From Theropithecus gelada (lineage: Eukaryota; Chordata; Mammalia; Primates; Cercopithecidae): a DNA stretch of 64,000 bases. Below the pieces are notes generated by a model. It was not told the DNA's origin, did not search any database, and worked only from the letters and a program-made list of their open reading frames with translations. The number at the start of each line of letters is the position of its first letter. Position 1 is the first letter of the stretch. Made by a program: the position numbers and the translations under genes. The stretch lies in contig NC_037686.1 of NCBI RefSeq assembly GCF_003255815.1, positions 56,083,888-56,147,887 on the forward strand. Reading direction: 5' to 3'. Of this stretch, positions 50,830-62,650 are shown one piece after another.

Positions 50830-51375
50830 TGTCTCATGTCTTTTGCCTTCGCACATCTGCCGGTCTCCCTGAACTGTACCCAACTTTTTCACCTGGCAAA
50901 TTCATTTCTCTAGTTTTGGCTGAAGAACTTCCTCCTCTGTAAAGCCATCCCTGCTGTTCCTGGGCCGTCTTAACATTCCTTCTGTGCCGCTAGAAGATGT
51001 TTAGTACAGGGGCTAGACGCCTAAAAATCAGAATCAAGATTCTCATCCTGGCTTCACCATTGAGTAGCTGTGACCTTGAGCCAAGTATTTAAACTTTCAG
51101 TGCCTGTTCCCTCATTTATAACATGGAAATATAAATAGTGCTACTGCTCCTGGGGTTAGCTTGTGATTTCATTGAGTTAATACATGTAAAGCACTCACAA
51201 GTGACTGGCACCTGTTTTCAGTGTTGGTTATAGTATCTTAATGGCCGCTATCCTCAGATCAGTGTAACCTCTGGCATATGTCCTTCTCACTAGATTATAA
51301 ACTATTTGAGGGCAGGGATCATATTTTTCCTTGGAACCTTTCCAGCTTAGAACAGTGCTTAGCATACAAATACTT
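50830..51375 (+). mobile_element. L2 with a MIR inside
   Basis: L2-like CTCCTCTGTAAAGCCATCCC (about 50930) and TAGATTATAAACTATTTGAG to CAGCTTAGAACAGTGCTTAG (51290-51362) bracket a MIR (about 51025-51240, CATCCTGGCTTCACCATTGA). Confidence 0.7.
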
Positions 51376-51664
51376 GAAGCCTAAAATTCAGAGGCTCCAA
51401 GTCAAAGAAGAAAATGGGGAGTGGTTCCTCTTTATCTAAGAAACTTGTAAGGATATAGCAGAGTCATCCGAGGGATGAAGGAAGGGAGAAGGTGCAGAAA
51501 CAAGAAATGTAATTGCCATGAGGAAGGAACAAATTGTTGATGTAGAATTGTATCCCCAGCACCTGGTATCAAGCTCATCATTGGTACCCAACAAATATAT
51601 GATGGATGAGGCCAAATGGAGGTTATAAAATCAGGAGTGTAACAGAAATCAAAACATAAATTTG

Positions 51665-51955
51665 GGCCGGGTGCAGTGGCTCACGCCTGTAATCCCAGCA
51701 CTTTGGGAGGCCGAGGCGGGCGGATCACGAGGTCAGGACTTCAAGACCATCCTGGCCAACATGGTGAAACCCCGTCTCTACTAAAAATACAAAGCTTAGC
51801 TGCAAGTGGTGGCACATGCCTGTAATCCTAGCTACTCGGGTGGCTGAAGCAGGAGAATTGCTTGAACCAGGGAGTCGGAGGTTGCAGTGAGCCGAGATCA
51901 TGCCACTGCACTCCAGCCTGGTGACAGGGCGAGACTCCATCTCTAACAAACAAAA
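51665..51955 (+). mobile_element. Alu, full length
   Basis: GGCCGGGTGCAGTGGCTCAC head to GGCGAGACTCCATCTC and a CAAA-rich tail. Confidence 0.95.
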
Positions 51956-53131
51956 CACATAATTTTGTCTTTTAAATATCCAAACAAAAATTACAGATAT
52001 AATCACATGCCATTTATGTATATAAATTGCTCAGATGTAAAGAAAGGTTAAACTTGCAAACCACGATGTCCAAGAAATCTCTTCTCAATGTTCTAAAACC
52101 TTTCTATTTATGAACTGATAAATATCAAGGCATGTTCTTTTCCAGATTGGTCTTATATAATTTGCTGCCCGTCAGGATCTAGGAGATATTACATGGTTGG
52201 AATATCAGGTTTTAGTTTAAAGTATGAGAAATATATTTGTATTGAAAACTATTTAAGAAATTTTGCTAAATTCACATTTCTTAAACTTTTACTCATATAT
52301 CCCACATCATAGTGACACAAACAGAACATACTTGAAACAAGGGCTCAGAATACCAAGTATTAACTCCACAAGTATTATTACTACCTAAATAATGATAAAA
52401 ATCAGGCCTGGTGAAATGCTTAGGAGGCAAAGTCAGGATCACATTATAGAAAACATTTATGTTTTGCCCAAATGGTCTCTTAAAAAACACAAATTTCTAG
52501 AAAAGTAAATTTTCAAATCTGTAAGTCTTGTTCCCCATTTATTTTTTTTGTTGTGATTCAGAAATACAAGGTATGAAAATTAGGTTACAATTCTGCCACA
52601 AAAGCTTCTAAAGTAGCAAACACAACTTTTATTGTGTATCAAAATAGCCATGTGCACTTTTATCAATTAAAAAGTCTTCAGAGTTATCACATCAAGCAAG
52701 TGTAAAATATAATAGCGACTATCTCCCCTTCAAAATTGCAAATCCACAGTTACTGCACTGAAGTATAATCCAAACAACAAGATTTAGTCCAGAATATGGA
52801 AGGTTCTGGTTGGCAGGTACTTTTTAAAGCTGACTTACTAAGAACTAGAAGAAATGAGAAATATACAAAGCATCTTATGTCAAGGAGTATGAATATTTAA
52901 AAGTGGCCTCAAGTGAGTAACACATGTTTAAATTAGAACATGATGTAATTAAAAGTTTATATAATTTAGCAAAAAATATATATATAATTGCTTTCTTCTA
53001 GAAAGACATAAAATTCTTTGAACTGAAACAGTATTACCAAAATGTTTTCATCATCTAAATACTAGAAACAATATCTCAAAATTTCACTTGCAATGATCAG
53101 TAATACATGGTTTAACAGATCCAGATAAAGA
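51956..53131. other. intergenic, A/T-rich, nothing recognised
   Basis: No gene or clear repeat. An alternative AATAAA toward KDSR sense occurs near 52628, so a longer KDSR 3' end is possible. Confidence 0.4.
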
Positions 53132-53433
53132 TTTTTTTTTTTTTTTTTTTTGAGACAAGAGTCTCGCACTGTCACCTGGGTTGGAGTGCAGTGGCGCAAT
53201 CTTGGCTCACTGCAACCTCTGCCTCCTGGGTTCAAGTGATTCTCCTGCCTCAGCCTCCTGAGTAGCTGGGACTATAGGCGCCCGCCACCACGTCCGGCTA
53301 ATTTTTTGTATTTTCAGTAGAGACGGGGTTTCACCATATTGGCCAGGCTAGTCTTGAACTCGCGACCTGATAATTCACCCATCTCAGCCTCCCAAAGTGC
53401 TGGGATTACAGGCGTGAGCCACTGTGCCCGGCC
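53132..53433 (-). mobile_element. Alu, full length
   Basis: Antisense with T20 tail; CCAGATAAAGATTT before and the near-identical CCAGAGAAAGATTT after. Confidence 0.95.
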
Positions 53434-53474
53434 CAGAGAAAGATTTATAACTAAATATATAGAAAAGAATAATT

Positions 53475-53549
53475 CGCTTGCAGTGAGCTGAGATCCGGCC
53501 ACTGCACTCCAGCCTGGGTGACAGAGCAAGACTCCGTCTCAAAAAAAAA
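53475..53549 (+). mobile_element. Alu 3' fragment, Old World monkey type
   Basis: Only the last part of the right arm (CTGAGATCCGGCCACTGC to CTCCGTCTC plus A-tail); the ATCCGGCC variant fits monkey AluYR. Confidence 0.88.
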
Positions 53550-53574
53550 TAATAATACTAATAATTCCCATGAT

Positions 53575-53580
53575 TTTATT
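53575..53580 (-). terminator. KDSR: candidate KDSR polyadenylation signal AATAAA
   Basis: TTTATT on plus is AATAAA toward KDSR transcription. Its position fits the expected 3' end, and it abuts an Alu fragment (53475-53549) whose A-tail reads as T-rich sequence on the KDSR sense strand. Confidence 0.45.
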
Positions 53581-56160
53581 TTTGTAAAAAGAAATATTGT
53601 TTTCTATATATTTTTCAATATGAAGTCCTTGAACATATTTGGGGATTTTTATGGCTGAATGTTAATTTTTTAATTTTTTAATATACTTACAAATACATTA
53701 TAATAAAATAATACAACCAAATCAAAAAGCAGCCACTTGAAAACTGAAATTCACAAAATGAGCTGTTCTTGGCTACATACAGAAAACCAGCATTTAAACT
53801 GAATTATAATTAAACGTTTACTGCGATAGGTAATATTTACCCACTTCTGGGTCCAACAGAAGGTGTTGAATCAATGTGATCCTTTAAAAACAAAGTCACT
53901 AGTTTCCATAACAATCATACTCACGGTTGTTTTTTGTTTTGTTTTTTTTCTCTTCACCCAGCAGAAAAACAATTTGTTCAAGCATTGAACCAAAAAATAT
54001 AAAAAATAGAATTTGCCTTGTAATATTTCCATGTTTTGGATGAAGTCAGCCCACTATGTGCGGCTGCTTAAATGCTTACAACACCTTATCCAAAACCCTT
54101 TGCGCTGGATGTGTTTTAGAATTCATAACCTTTGGGGTTTTAAAAAGGCAACATGGGCATATTTTGAATATTACAAAACACCTCCACAGCATCTAGGGGA
54201 ATACCTAGAATCAAATCCATGGATATTTCTTCAGGGAAAATTAACAGTCACAATGGAGTAGCATTAAAAAAAAGTACAATACTCTCACATCAGTTCAAGT
54301 CAGATTTTGCTGCCAAATGAATTACGGTATCAAATTCAGAAAAACACAAACCAACTTAGATTTCAAAGTTTTTTGGTAAGGGACTGTAGCCCTTTAACAT
54401 CTCTGACAAGGAAATTTCTTCTCTGACATGATGGTCTCTACAAATCTGCTCTCATATTTCAATGGAAATTGGGATAGGGACAATTGTCTTCTACCCCAAA
54501 ACAGGGGCTCTTAACAGGCTCTCTTAAATTTATTTGGGTAGATTACCATCTCACTGGAAGCGACAGGTTCTATGAGGATAATTTGAAAAAATATATTGAA
54601 ATAATTATTTAGTTAATGTTATTAAATCAGACACCTTCTTGGACTAGATTCTAATATAGATCAGCAGTAGAAGGTGCCAACGTTCGAGGAACATTTATGA
54701 GAAGAGAGTAAAACTGAGAAACATCCAGACATTAATGCAATTGCTTTCTGCAAATTATAAAAAGCTATGATTCCATTTGAGCAGCTGCACAATGCAACTC
54801 AATATAATCTGCAAACTTCGGCTCTGTAAGACTGAAAGATTTATGAAACCATTTTGGCATCAACCTATCCTTATAAGCTGCAATGAAATCATTCCAAGCA
54901 ATTAATACATTAAATAATTTCTTCTGTATCTATCAGTGTTTAAAATATGCTATTCTCAGATCTTAATAAAAAGATACCATGGGTTAAAGCCATCAAACAT
55001 CTTATTTTTTAAAAAGTCATTTAAAGTCAAGAGCTGCAAAAACTCAAGAGCAAAAAAAAAAAAAGGTTTGCAATAATTTTTAGGTCTTCAATTTTTGTAC
55101 AGAGTTTTTATGTTTTTTAAGTTTTATTTTACAATTTAAGAAAGTTTCCTCTTCAAAAACAGAGGTCTTTTCTCACCGAAGTGATCTGGAATGTGCTACC
55201 ATATATGCAAGGAAGATGGGTTACAAGATCAAGGTGAAGGCAGCTCTCCTCAAGTCAGAGGAGTGCGAACACCCAGCAGGATGCAACGGGGAATGTTGGC
55301 TAAAACTCATCAGAGACACTTGCTGTCAAAATCCACTAATGAGCACAGATCCTATAACCTGGAAACAACATTCAGGGGCCAAGAGGGTTTCCAGGGCTAC
55401 AGAGTTACGAGTCATGAGTGGGCTTCCTTAGCACGTGGTATGAAGATAATGTCTGCGGGCTCAGTGGGAGAGTCACATAAAGAACAGGTGATCATTTTAT
55501 TTCAAAAGCGACTCTCTTCAAAATCAGCCTTGTCTTTTTTTCTTCATGAGTAAATTTTAAACCATCATCAGCCTTTCCTAAAAGCTACATATATGCTCCG
55601 AGAAAAATGTCACACTTTTTAATTTTTTCATTTGTTTTAATTAATTCATGAATTAAGTTAAAAAGTCAAGTCAAAAATTTTAGCTGGTCTTTTTTTCCCT
55701 TTTTTTTTTTTTTTTTTTTTTTACAAAAATATTACAGCAGTATAAGCAAAATTGGAAAGGAAGAGATGGGAAGAACAAGTAGATGCTAAAATGGAATAGG
55801 TGAACTTCAGGTCATCATGGTTATTGAAGGAACTGTAAATTCTTAAGCTTCTAGATTTTACTGCTCTTCAGAAAACATTTAAGGAGGCTGCCTTCCCCCA
55901 TGAATGAGAAATGAAACGTTCCCTAAGCATTTGAGTCTAAAGAAGACAAGAAAGCATTGCTTTTCCTACTGGAAAATATCTCTTTAGCTCCCATTGCACT
56001 GCCCTCTCCCGTCCCCCTCATAGCTTCCTGGGATCAAAGAGAGAGAGAAGCCATGCGTTTCCACCAGCAGCAGAGTGAGTCCTGAGCACAACACAGGGCT
56101 GTCAGTGACACTCAGACTCACTGGCAATGGGTCCAAGTCATCTTGAATAAAATACACCAA

Positions 56161-56427
56161 GGAAGGACGGACGGAAGGAAGGAAGGAAGGAAGGAAGGGA
56201 GGGAGGGAGGGAGGACGGAAGGAAAGAAGGAAGGAAGGAAGGAAGGAAGGAAGGAAGGAAGGAAGGAAGGAAAGAGAGAGAGAAGGAAGGAAGGAAGAAA
56301 GGAAGGAAGGAAGGAAGAAAGGAAGGAAGGAAGGAAGGGGGGGGAGGGAGGGAAGGAAGGAAGGAAGGAAGGAAGGAAGGAAGGAAGGAAGGAAGGAGGG
56401 AAGGAAGGAAGGAGGGAAGGAGAGAAA
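56161..56427. repeat. (GGAA)n tetranucleotide array
   Basis: About 267 bp of GGAA units interrupted by GGGA and AGAG variants; TTCC on the KDSR sense strand, starting about 430 nt after its stop codon. Long frames across it are repeat translations, not genes. Confidence 0.97.
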
Positions 56428-56853
56428 CCCAGAATTGTTTTTTATGGAAGGTTTAAACAAAGTCCTCAAGATTTCTTTATGTGCCATAAAGTACATTTCT
56501 GGACTTAATCTCTAGGGGGGCAAAAAAGAATAAATAGAAAACAATTTAATGATCATTCTGGAATCCTGTTCTTTACCTTCTTCACATGGTATTAATTCTC
56601 ATACCTTCACTTCTCTACCTCAAAGCCTAGAAAATCAAATGGTCTCCTATTCCATATTTGCATAGTATTAATAATATTGTCAGGAGGTGAACTTCTAGCC
56701 CCTTGCTTGCAGCCACATTTCTGAAGAGCACTGGTCCAATCTGACACATTTGAAAACAATATATAAGTGTCTATAGGCCAAAAATTGGGTCCCATTTAGC
56801 AGCAAGCTGTTCAAATTATTTGGAAACAGTCTTCTTCCAAAGGGTGAGAAGAA

Positions 56854-56973
56854 TTAGGCAGTTTTGTCTGCAATTTCAGATTTTTCTCTCTGCATCATGC
56901 AGCGACGAACTATGCTGTCAAAACTTCCAAGGTAAAACAAAGCAATAGTGCGGAACAGGCCCATGGTGACCAC
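56854..56973 (-). CDS. KDSR: KDSR last coding exon (39 codons and stop)
   Basis: After a CTTGCAG acceptor the frame starts VVTMGLFRTIALFYLGSFDS, continues through IVRRCMMQREK and ends DKTA then TAA (56856-56854). With the previous exon it gives the last 73 residues, ending at residue 332 by the human numbering. VVTMGLFRTIALFYLGSFDS is hydrophobic, consistent with the second C-terminal membrane segment; the charged tail would follow it. Relative to human I see one substitution near the end (SEN to SEI). The open frame and splice sites are intact. Confidence 0.97.
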   Translation of the reverse strand: MVTMGLFRTIALFYLGSFDSIVRRCMMQREKSEIADKTA

Positions 56974-57477
56974 CTGCAAGATAAAGAGAGAGCTTTTAGT
57001 GCATCCAACGGTACAAGACTATTTCAAGGTACCTAGGTCTCTAATAAATAGTTTCTAAGACACATCTTCTAGTCTGCTCTAAGGATGAATATAATGAAAA
57101 CTCTGTAAATGTCAGTAAGCTGTGAGAACAGAATGTGTGTGCTCTGCACCGCTGGACAGCCCAGATACATAATGAAATATTTGTTCAATTAATAAATTCA
57201 AACCACAAGCAGAACAAAATAGGTATTGCTCACAGTCTTAGGGTTATAATAGCTTAAAAAGATCCACTCCAGCATCTCGAATAGCCAAACTACAATCAAG
57301 GCTTTTTTGGTTTGAGATTTATGTTCTGAGCGTGAAAGCAAGACCCTATACTAGATGCTGAGAACACTGTGGTGAGAGACACAGTCCTTGCCCTCAGTGA
57401 GCTTATTTTCAGGCTGGAAAAACAAGTAAAATTGAAACTGCTGCCTCAGGGTTGAGAGCCGTGATTACTGATACCCT

Positions 57478-57600
57478 GTTGCTCAGGATGGAGTGCAGCG
57501 GCATGAACACGGCTCACTATAGCTTTGACCTCCCGAACTCAAGGGATCCTCCTGCCTCATCCTCCCAAGCAGCTGGGACCATAGGCATGAGCCCCCGTGC
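57478..57600 (-). mobile_element. Alu arm fragment
   Basis: TTGCTCAGGATGGAGTGCAG to CAAGCAGCTGGGACCATAGG; one antisense arm without tail. Confidence 0.8.
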
Positions 57601-57842
57601 ATAAGAGAATAGAAAAATCACTGTTTTTTTTCCCCTACACCCTCAGAGCACTGAACCCAGTTCTTGGATCTTCTGGAAGAAACAATGTTTAAGGTGAGAC
57701 CTGAAGGAAGATTAGAAGTTGGCAGGACATAGAGAAGATTCCAGAAAGAAGAGGACGGGTAAAGAAAGAAAAAAACAGAGCCTGGAAAGGTAAGTGGGGT
57801 AGGAGATCAGGTGGCTTATGGCATGCGATGGAAATGTTTTTA

Positions 57843-58133
57843 ATTTTTAAATTCTTTTGAGAGACAGGGTCTTGCTCTGTCACCCAGGCTGGAGTGCGGG
57901 AATATGATCATAGCTCACTGTAGCTTCAGACTTCCAGACTGAAGCAGAAGCCCCCAGTTGCTAGGAATACAGGTACACACCACCACGCCGGGCTTGCTTA
58001 TTCTTTTACATTTTTATGTAGAGACAGGGTCTCACTATGTTGCCCAGGCTGGTCTCAAACTCCTGAGCTCAAGCAATCCTCCCGACTCGGCCTCCCGAAG
58101 TGCTGAGATTATAGTCATGAGCCACCATACCCA
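57843..58133 (-). mobile_element. old Alu (AluJ-like)
   Basis: GAGAGACAGGGTCTTGCTCTGTC to GAGCCACCATACCC; adjoins the left arm of the inverted duplication. Confidence 0.92.
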
Positions 58134-58150
58134 GGTGCAATGGAATTTTT

Positions 58151-58314
58151 AAAGCTTTATCCTGATGGTATCAAGGAGCCACTGAATGTTTTCATGCAAT
58201 GTATAGTAACTGGTGTGGAAAATGGGAGGGTGCACTCAAACGCATCCAGGGGGCCTGGGCAGGGGGTTGCAGACCATAGTGGTTGCAGGGACTGTGCTCC
58301 TCCCTCAGGAGCAG
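58151..58314 (+). repeat. inverted duplication, left arm (164 bp)
   Basis: Reverse complement of 59783-59946 with two mismatches by eye (about 99% identity). It starts beside the 3' flank of an Alu and is followed by unrelated sequence, so this arm looks like the inserted copy. Confidence 0.95.
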
Positions 58315-58754
58315 CTGCCACCTGTGCTTGCTGATGACTGCCAGGTGAGAATGCAGACTCTGTGCAGCTAAACGTTCCGATTTTCCAAGAAAAATCTGAA
58401 ATCTGGACCTTTTATATGAAACCTAATTTTAAAACTATTTTAAAATCTGAAACACACACACTCATACCAGATGGACCAAACAAAACTGCTTTACAGGCCC
58501 ATGGGAATCATTTACAACCTCTGGCTCAAAAAGTGTGTAAGTCAGGCAGGAGGCCTGCTGTGGCAACCCAGGCCTGGGCTCCAGAAGCACTGCCAGAACT
58601 GCAGAGAATGGAAGCATCTGAAGAACAGAGTGACAAGGGTGACAATGATCTCTGATGTGAGGAACAGAAGCAGGGGAGTCCGGGACAGCACCCCAGGTGT
58701 GAGCCACCATGCCAGCCCAAAAATTAAAAAATAAAAGAATTCATGCATTCGTTC

Positions 58755-58870
58755 GGCTCAGGTATTCTGGAGTTCCTACTAAGTGCCAGGCACTGGCTGT
58801 TAGGCGCACAATGGCAAACAAGAGGCGTGGGCCCCGTCCTCAAAGAGCTTACATCTAACAGTGTCAACCT
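58755..58870 (-). mobile_element. L2 3' end, antisense
   Basis: GTTCCTACTAAGTGCCAGGC, then CCGTCCTCAAAGAGCTTACA; reverse complement of the L2 3' end. Confidence 0.7.
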
Positions 58871-59096
58871 CTAAGAGAATGGCAAGACAGTAGGTATATT
58901 ACAGAGTGAAAAGAAAAGAGGGCTTGGGAAAGACCCTGAGGAAAACCAACAACTAAGTCATTTATATAAGTCTGAATGTGGTTAACTGCACAGAACTTAG
59001 TACTTGTGAACAACCATCCCATGGCTTTGTCTTTCCAGAACATTCCCTCTATTGTAATCCTTACTACATTACACTACACTACTATCATCTTTTATT

Positions 59097-59402
59097 TTTT
59101 ATTTATTTATTTTTTTTTTTTGAGACAGAGTTTTGCCCGTGTAGCCCAGGCTGGAGTGCGGTGGAGTGACCTCGGCTCACTGCAACCTCCACCTCCCGGG
59201 TTCAAGTAATTCTCCTACCTCAACCTCCCGAGTAGCTGGGATTACAGGCACCCACCACCATGCCCAGCTAATTTTCGTATTTTTAGTAGAAAGAGAGTTT
59301 CACCATGTTGGCCAGACTGGTCTCGAACTCCTGACCTCAAGTGATCCACCCAGCTCAGCCTCCCAAAGTGCTGGGATTACAGGCGTGAGCCACCGCGCCC
59401 GG
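59097..59402 (-). mobile_element. Alu, full length
   Basis: Antisense Alu; ACTACTATCATCTTTTA before and ACTACTATCACCTTTATG after form the target duplication. Lies between the inverted arms. Confidence 0.95.
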
Positions 59403-59782
59403 ACTACTATCACCTTTATGGTCAGTGCGTTCCACTTGACTGCAAGCCCCTGAAGCTGGAGAGGTCGCCTTCCATCTGATTCCCCATGAGCAAGTACAGT
59501 ACCTAGCACGCCAATGAAACACTAACTGTGTATCTTGGACAAAATAATAAATTCCATAAGCGCAGCAACTGTGTTTATTCCATGATTTGTATCTCACTAA
59601 ATTTAGCTGTGTGTGACCTGATTCACCTAGAAAAGGTTTTCTAGTCTAATATCTCAGGACTTTTTAAGCAAGGCCACCCCTTACTCTAGGAGTATTCCAT
59701 TTTTCAAAACACATTGGAGCACCGGTTCTTAGGTGAAAATCCAGGTTAACACCTCAACACAGACGGTGTTTTATTTCTCTAT

Positions 59783-59946
59783 CTGCTCCTGAGGGAGGAG
59801 CACAGTCCCTGTAACCACTATGGTCTGCAACCCCCTGCCCAGGCCCCCTGGATGCGTTTGAGTGCACCCTCCCATTTTCCACACCAGTTACTATACGTTG
59901 CATGAAAACATTCAGTGGCTCCTTGATACCATCAGGATAAAGCTTT
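59783..59946 (-). repeat. inverted duplication, right arm (164 bp)
   Basis: Partner of 58151-58314, separated by 1468 bp. L2-like sequence (ATCAGGATAAAGCTTTTATA and onward) continues past the arm to the right, so this looks like the source copy. Confidence 0.95.
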
Positions 59947-60178
59947 TATAAGGCCCAGCACTGACGACTTCTTGCCAGTCTAAATTCCTGAAGTTATATC
60001 TTTAACCTATTTACTCATTCCTGGGGGAGGAAGAGGGAAAGTTGATAGCTCAATAAAAATACATTCTCTAAATAAAGTTACTCCGTTTTCCCTTAATCTC
60101 TTTTCATCAAGGTTTGATAAAAGGCAGTTTTTCTCTTGTCCATCGGCCTATCTGACTGCTAGCCTAGGCAGAGCTTAC

Positions 60179-60280
60179 CTGCTGGAGCCCCTCAGTAATA
60201 GAAGTTACTGGAGCCATCCCACAGGTCAGGGCCGAGAGCATGTACCCATCTGAGCCAAGGGAACTGTTGAAATTTCCTTG
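60179..60280 (-). CDS. KDSR: KDSR penultimate coding exon (34 codons)
   Basis: KDSR (FVT1) is 3-ketodihydrosphingosine reductase, an NADPH-dependent short-chain dehydrogenase of the ER membrane that performs the second step of sphingolipid synthesis. The minus strand between a TTTTAG acceptor and a GTAAGC donor translates without stops, beginning [20 protein letters not shown] and ending SITEGLQQ. This matches human KDSR at about residues 260-293. Both edges are phase 0. The C-terminal half enters the hydrophobic segment that helps anchor the enzyme. Catalytic SDR residues are in exons outside the window. Confidence 0.96.
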
Positions 60281-60948
60281 CTAAAAGAGAAGGAAAAGAC
60301 GAGAAAAAGGGAATCCTAGTAATATAGACAGAAATCAATCCGACGCATCAGAAACAGTGGAGTGTGCTCGTTCACTTTAAGTGAGATAAAACGGTCACAA
60401 AGCATTGATCAGTACTCAGAAATGGACGCAGGGCCTTGGCAGATGGGCAGTTCGCAACAAGTGAGTCCACGGAGCCCTGTGGGCCCCGGAGGACAAATGA
60501 TTGTCCTAATAACACTAAGACATTCATTCTCTTTTCCACAGTGTGATGTATGGGAAATACAGTTTTGCCTCTGCCAAACTGCAGACACGGGCTAAAACCA
60601 CGGTGTTCTGGCCAAACTGTACTAGGAGTCACTTTCATCGGTACTACCACACACACTCACAGTAATAAAGAATACACAAAGAAAATACAAGTTCTAAAAT
60701 TCTTTTAAAGATCAAAAAGTATCAGTTTTGCTTTAAAATCCTCTTGATAAAGCAGCAAAATTCATCATTTTGTTAAATGGCAACCCTCGAGGACATGTCT
60801 TCTTAATACTCTGTGTGACAAATGAGAACACGCCCAGTGCGCTCCCGCGGCACTGCATTCCAGAGGGGGACAACTGCCTGGAACAAAAGCCCTTAAGCAG
60901 CTGCTTACGTCGAGGGCTAAACTGCCACTTCTTTCATGGAGCGTCATT

Positions 60949-61253
60949 TTTATTTTTTATTTATTTATTTTTGACAGAATCTCACTCCGTGGCCCAGGCT
61001 GGAGTGCAGTGGTGTGATCTCTGCTCACTACAACCTCTGCCTCCCAGGTTCAAGCGATTCCCCTGCCTCAGCCTCCCAAGTAGCTGGGATTACAGGCATG
61101 TGCCGCCACACCTGGATAATTTTTGTATTTTCTGTAGAGATGGGGTTTCACCATGTTGGCCAGGCTGGTCTCAAACCCCTGAGCTCAAGCGATCCACCTG
61201 CCTCGGCCCGCAAAAGTGCTGGGATTACAGGCGTGAGCCACCGTGCCTGGCTG
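60949..61253 (-). mobile_element. Alu, full length
   Basis: Antisense; tail TTTATTTATTTATTTTT, head CCACCGTGCCTGGC. Confidence 0.94.
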
Positions 61254-62039
61254 GAGAGCATAATTTTTATATGAAAGACCATTGACAGGAAATCCATGGT
61301 TGTTCAGACTTAGGTATGTGGCAGATGTGCAGAAAACGACAAAAGCAAGCGTGTCACTTCAGGAAAAACAACTGGCCACATGTGTCATCAATGTTAAAAT
61401 CTGAGCCTTCAAGAAAAAATTAAGATTTGGAAAAACTAGTATCTACCATCATGAGACTGTAAGCTGCATACTTTTATGATAAGATCAGCAGCAATATTGA
61501 TGAAAGCAATTTTTCTGATCACTCAGTCAACCCATATTTTCCAAATGACTAATGCATAGTGTTACGAAATCATGAATGGTTAAAAGATCCATTCAAAGTA
61601 CAAGACGGACCAATGGAATTTAATGTAACAGAGTACAAAACGTTCATTGATGTAGTTTCCAATTCTATACTGCAACTAACCTTTAAGAAACTACCATTTG
61701 TTGAGTTTGAGTTTGATATAAAAAAAGAATGTCCATAATTATCTGAAAAGCCTAGTAAAATAGTCTTCCCTTTCCCAACTCCGCATCTGTCTAAGGCCAG
61801 ATTTTCTTCATATCCTTCCATCAAAACAACATTATTACAACAGATGGAATGCAGAAGCAGCTATTTGAATCCAGCTGTTAATGCAGACCTTAAAGGAACT
61901 GGTGAAAATGTGAACCAATGCCACTGTCCTCACTGAACTTTTGTTTTGAAAATTTTTTGTAAATTTTGTTTAAAAAAAAGTCACATTATAAAGCAATGGG
62001 CATATATATCTTTTATATTTTTAAAATATATATGTATAT

Positions 62040-62068
62040 GTATGTTTTTAAAAATATATGTGCATATA

Positions 62069-62140
<72 letters not shown>
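62040..62140. repeat. (TA)n followed by T-run
   Basis: TA-rich tract with pure (TA)n at about 62078-62104, then about 36 T that form the Alu tail. Confidence 0.92.
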
Positions 62141-62142
<2 letters not shown>

Positions 62143-62424
62143 AGACGGAGTTTTGCTCTTGTTGCCCAGGCTGGAGCACAATGGCTTGATCTCAGCTCAC
62201 TGCAGCCTCTGCCTCCCAGATTCAAGCAATTCTCCTGTCTCAGCCTCCCAAATAGCTGGGATTACAGGCGCATGTCACCACGCCTGGCTAATTTTTGTAT
62301 GTTTAGTAGAGATGGGGTTTCATCATATTGGTCAGGCTGGTCTTGAACTCCTGACCTCAGGTGATCCACCCGCCTTGGCCTCCCAAAGTGCTAGGATTAC
62401 AGGCATGAGTCACCGCGCCCAGCC
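62106..62424 (-). mobile_element. Alu, full length
   Basis: Antisense; long T tail, GAGACGGAGTTTTGCTCTTG to GAGTCACCGCGCCC. Confidence 0.95.
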
Positions 62425-62650
62425 ATTTTTGTTATTTTTAATGAATTAATAAATATTATAAACAGCTTCCATTTCAAATATGGCAAATACCAATAAATAC
62501 AGCCATGTAAATAAATGAAAGTTCTCTGGGGATGTTGACAATTTGTAAGAATATAAAGTGGTCAAGAGAAGAAAAGTTTGAAAACCACTAAACTAAATTA
62601 ATACTGCCAAAATACTAAGAGCTATTTAGCATCATTAAAAACACTGAATG

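Larger units (their letters stand above)
53555..56853 (-). other. KDSR: KDSR 3'UTR (3' limit inferred)
   Basis: Sequence after the KDSR stop. The lower limit is placed just beyond an AATAAA and agrees roughly with the spacing between human BCL2 and KDSR as I remember it. It contains a long GGAA/TTCC array (56161-56427), a T-run near 55700 and several other AATAAA-like motifs that could give shorter mRNAs. Confidence 0.55.
56974..60178 (-). other. KDSR: KDSR last intron
   Basis: This intron is bounded by the GTAAGC donor at 60178 and the CTTGCAG acceptor at 56974. It contains three Alu copies or fragments, L2 remnants and the two arms of a 164-bp inverted duplication. Confidence 0.95.

Noticed and set aside
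55984..56508. 121- and 170-codon frames of KEGR or PSFL repeats
   Set aside because: Direct translations of the GGAA array.
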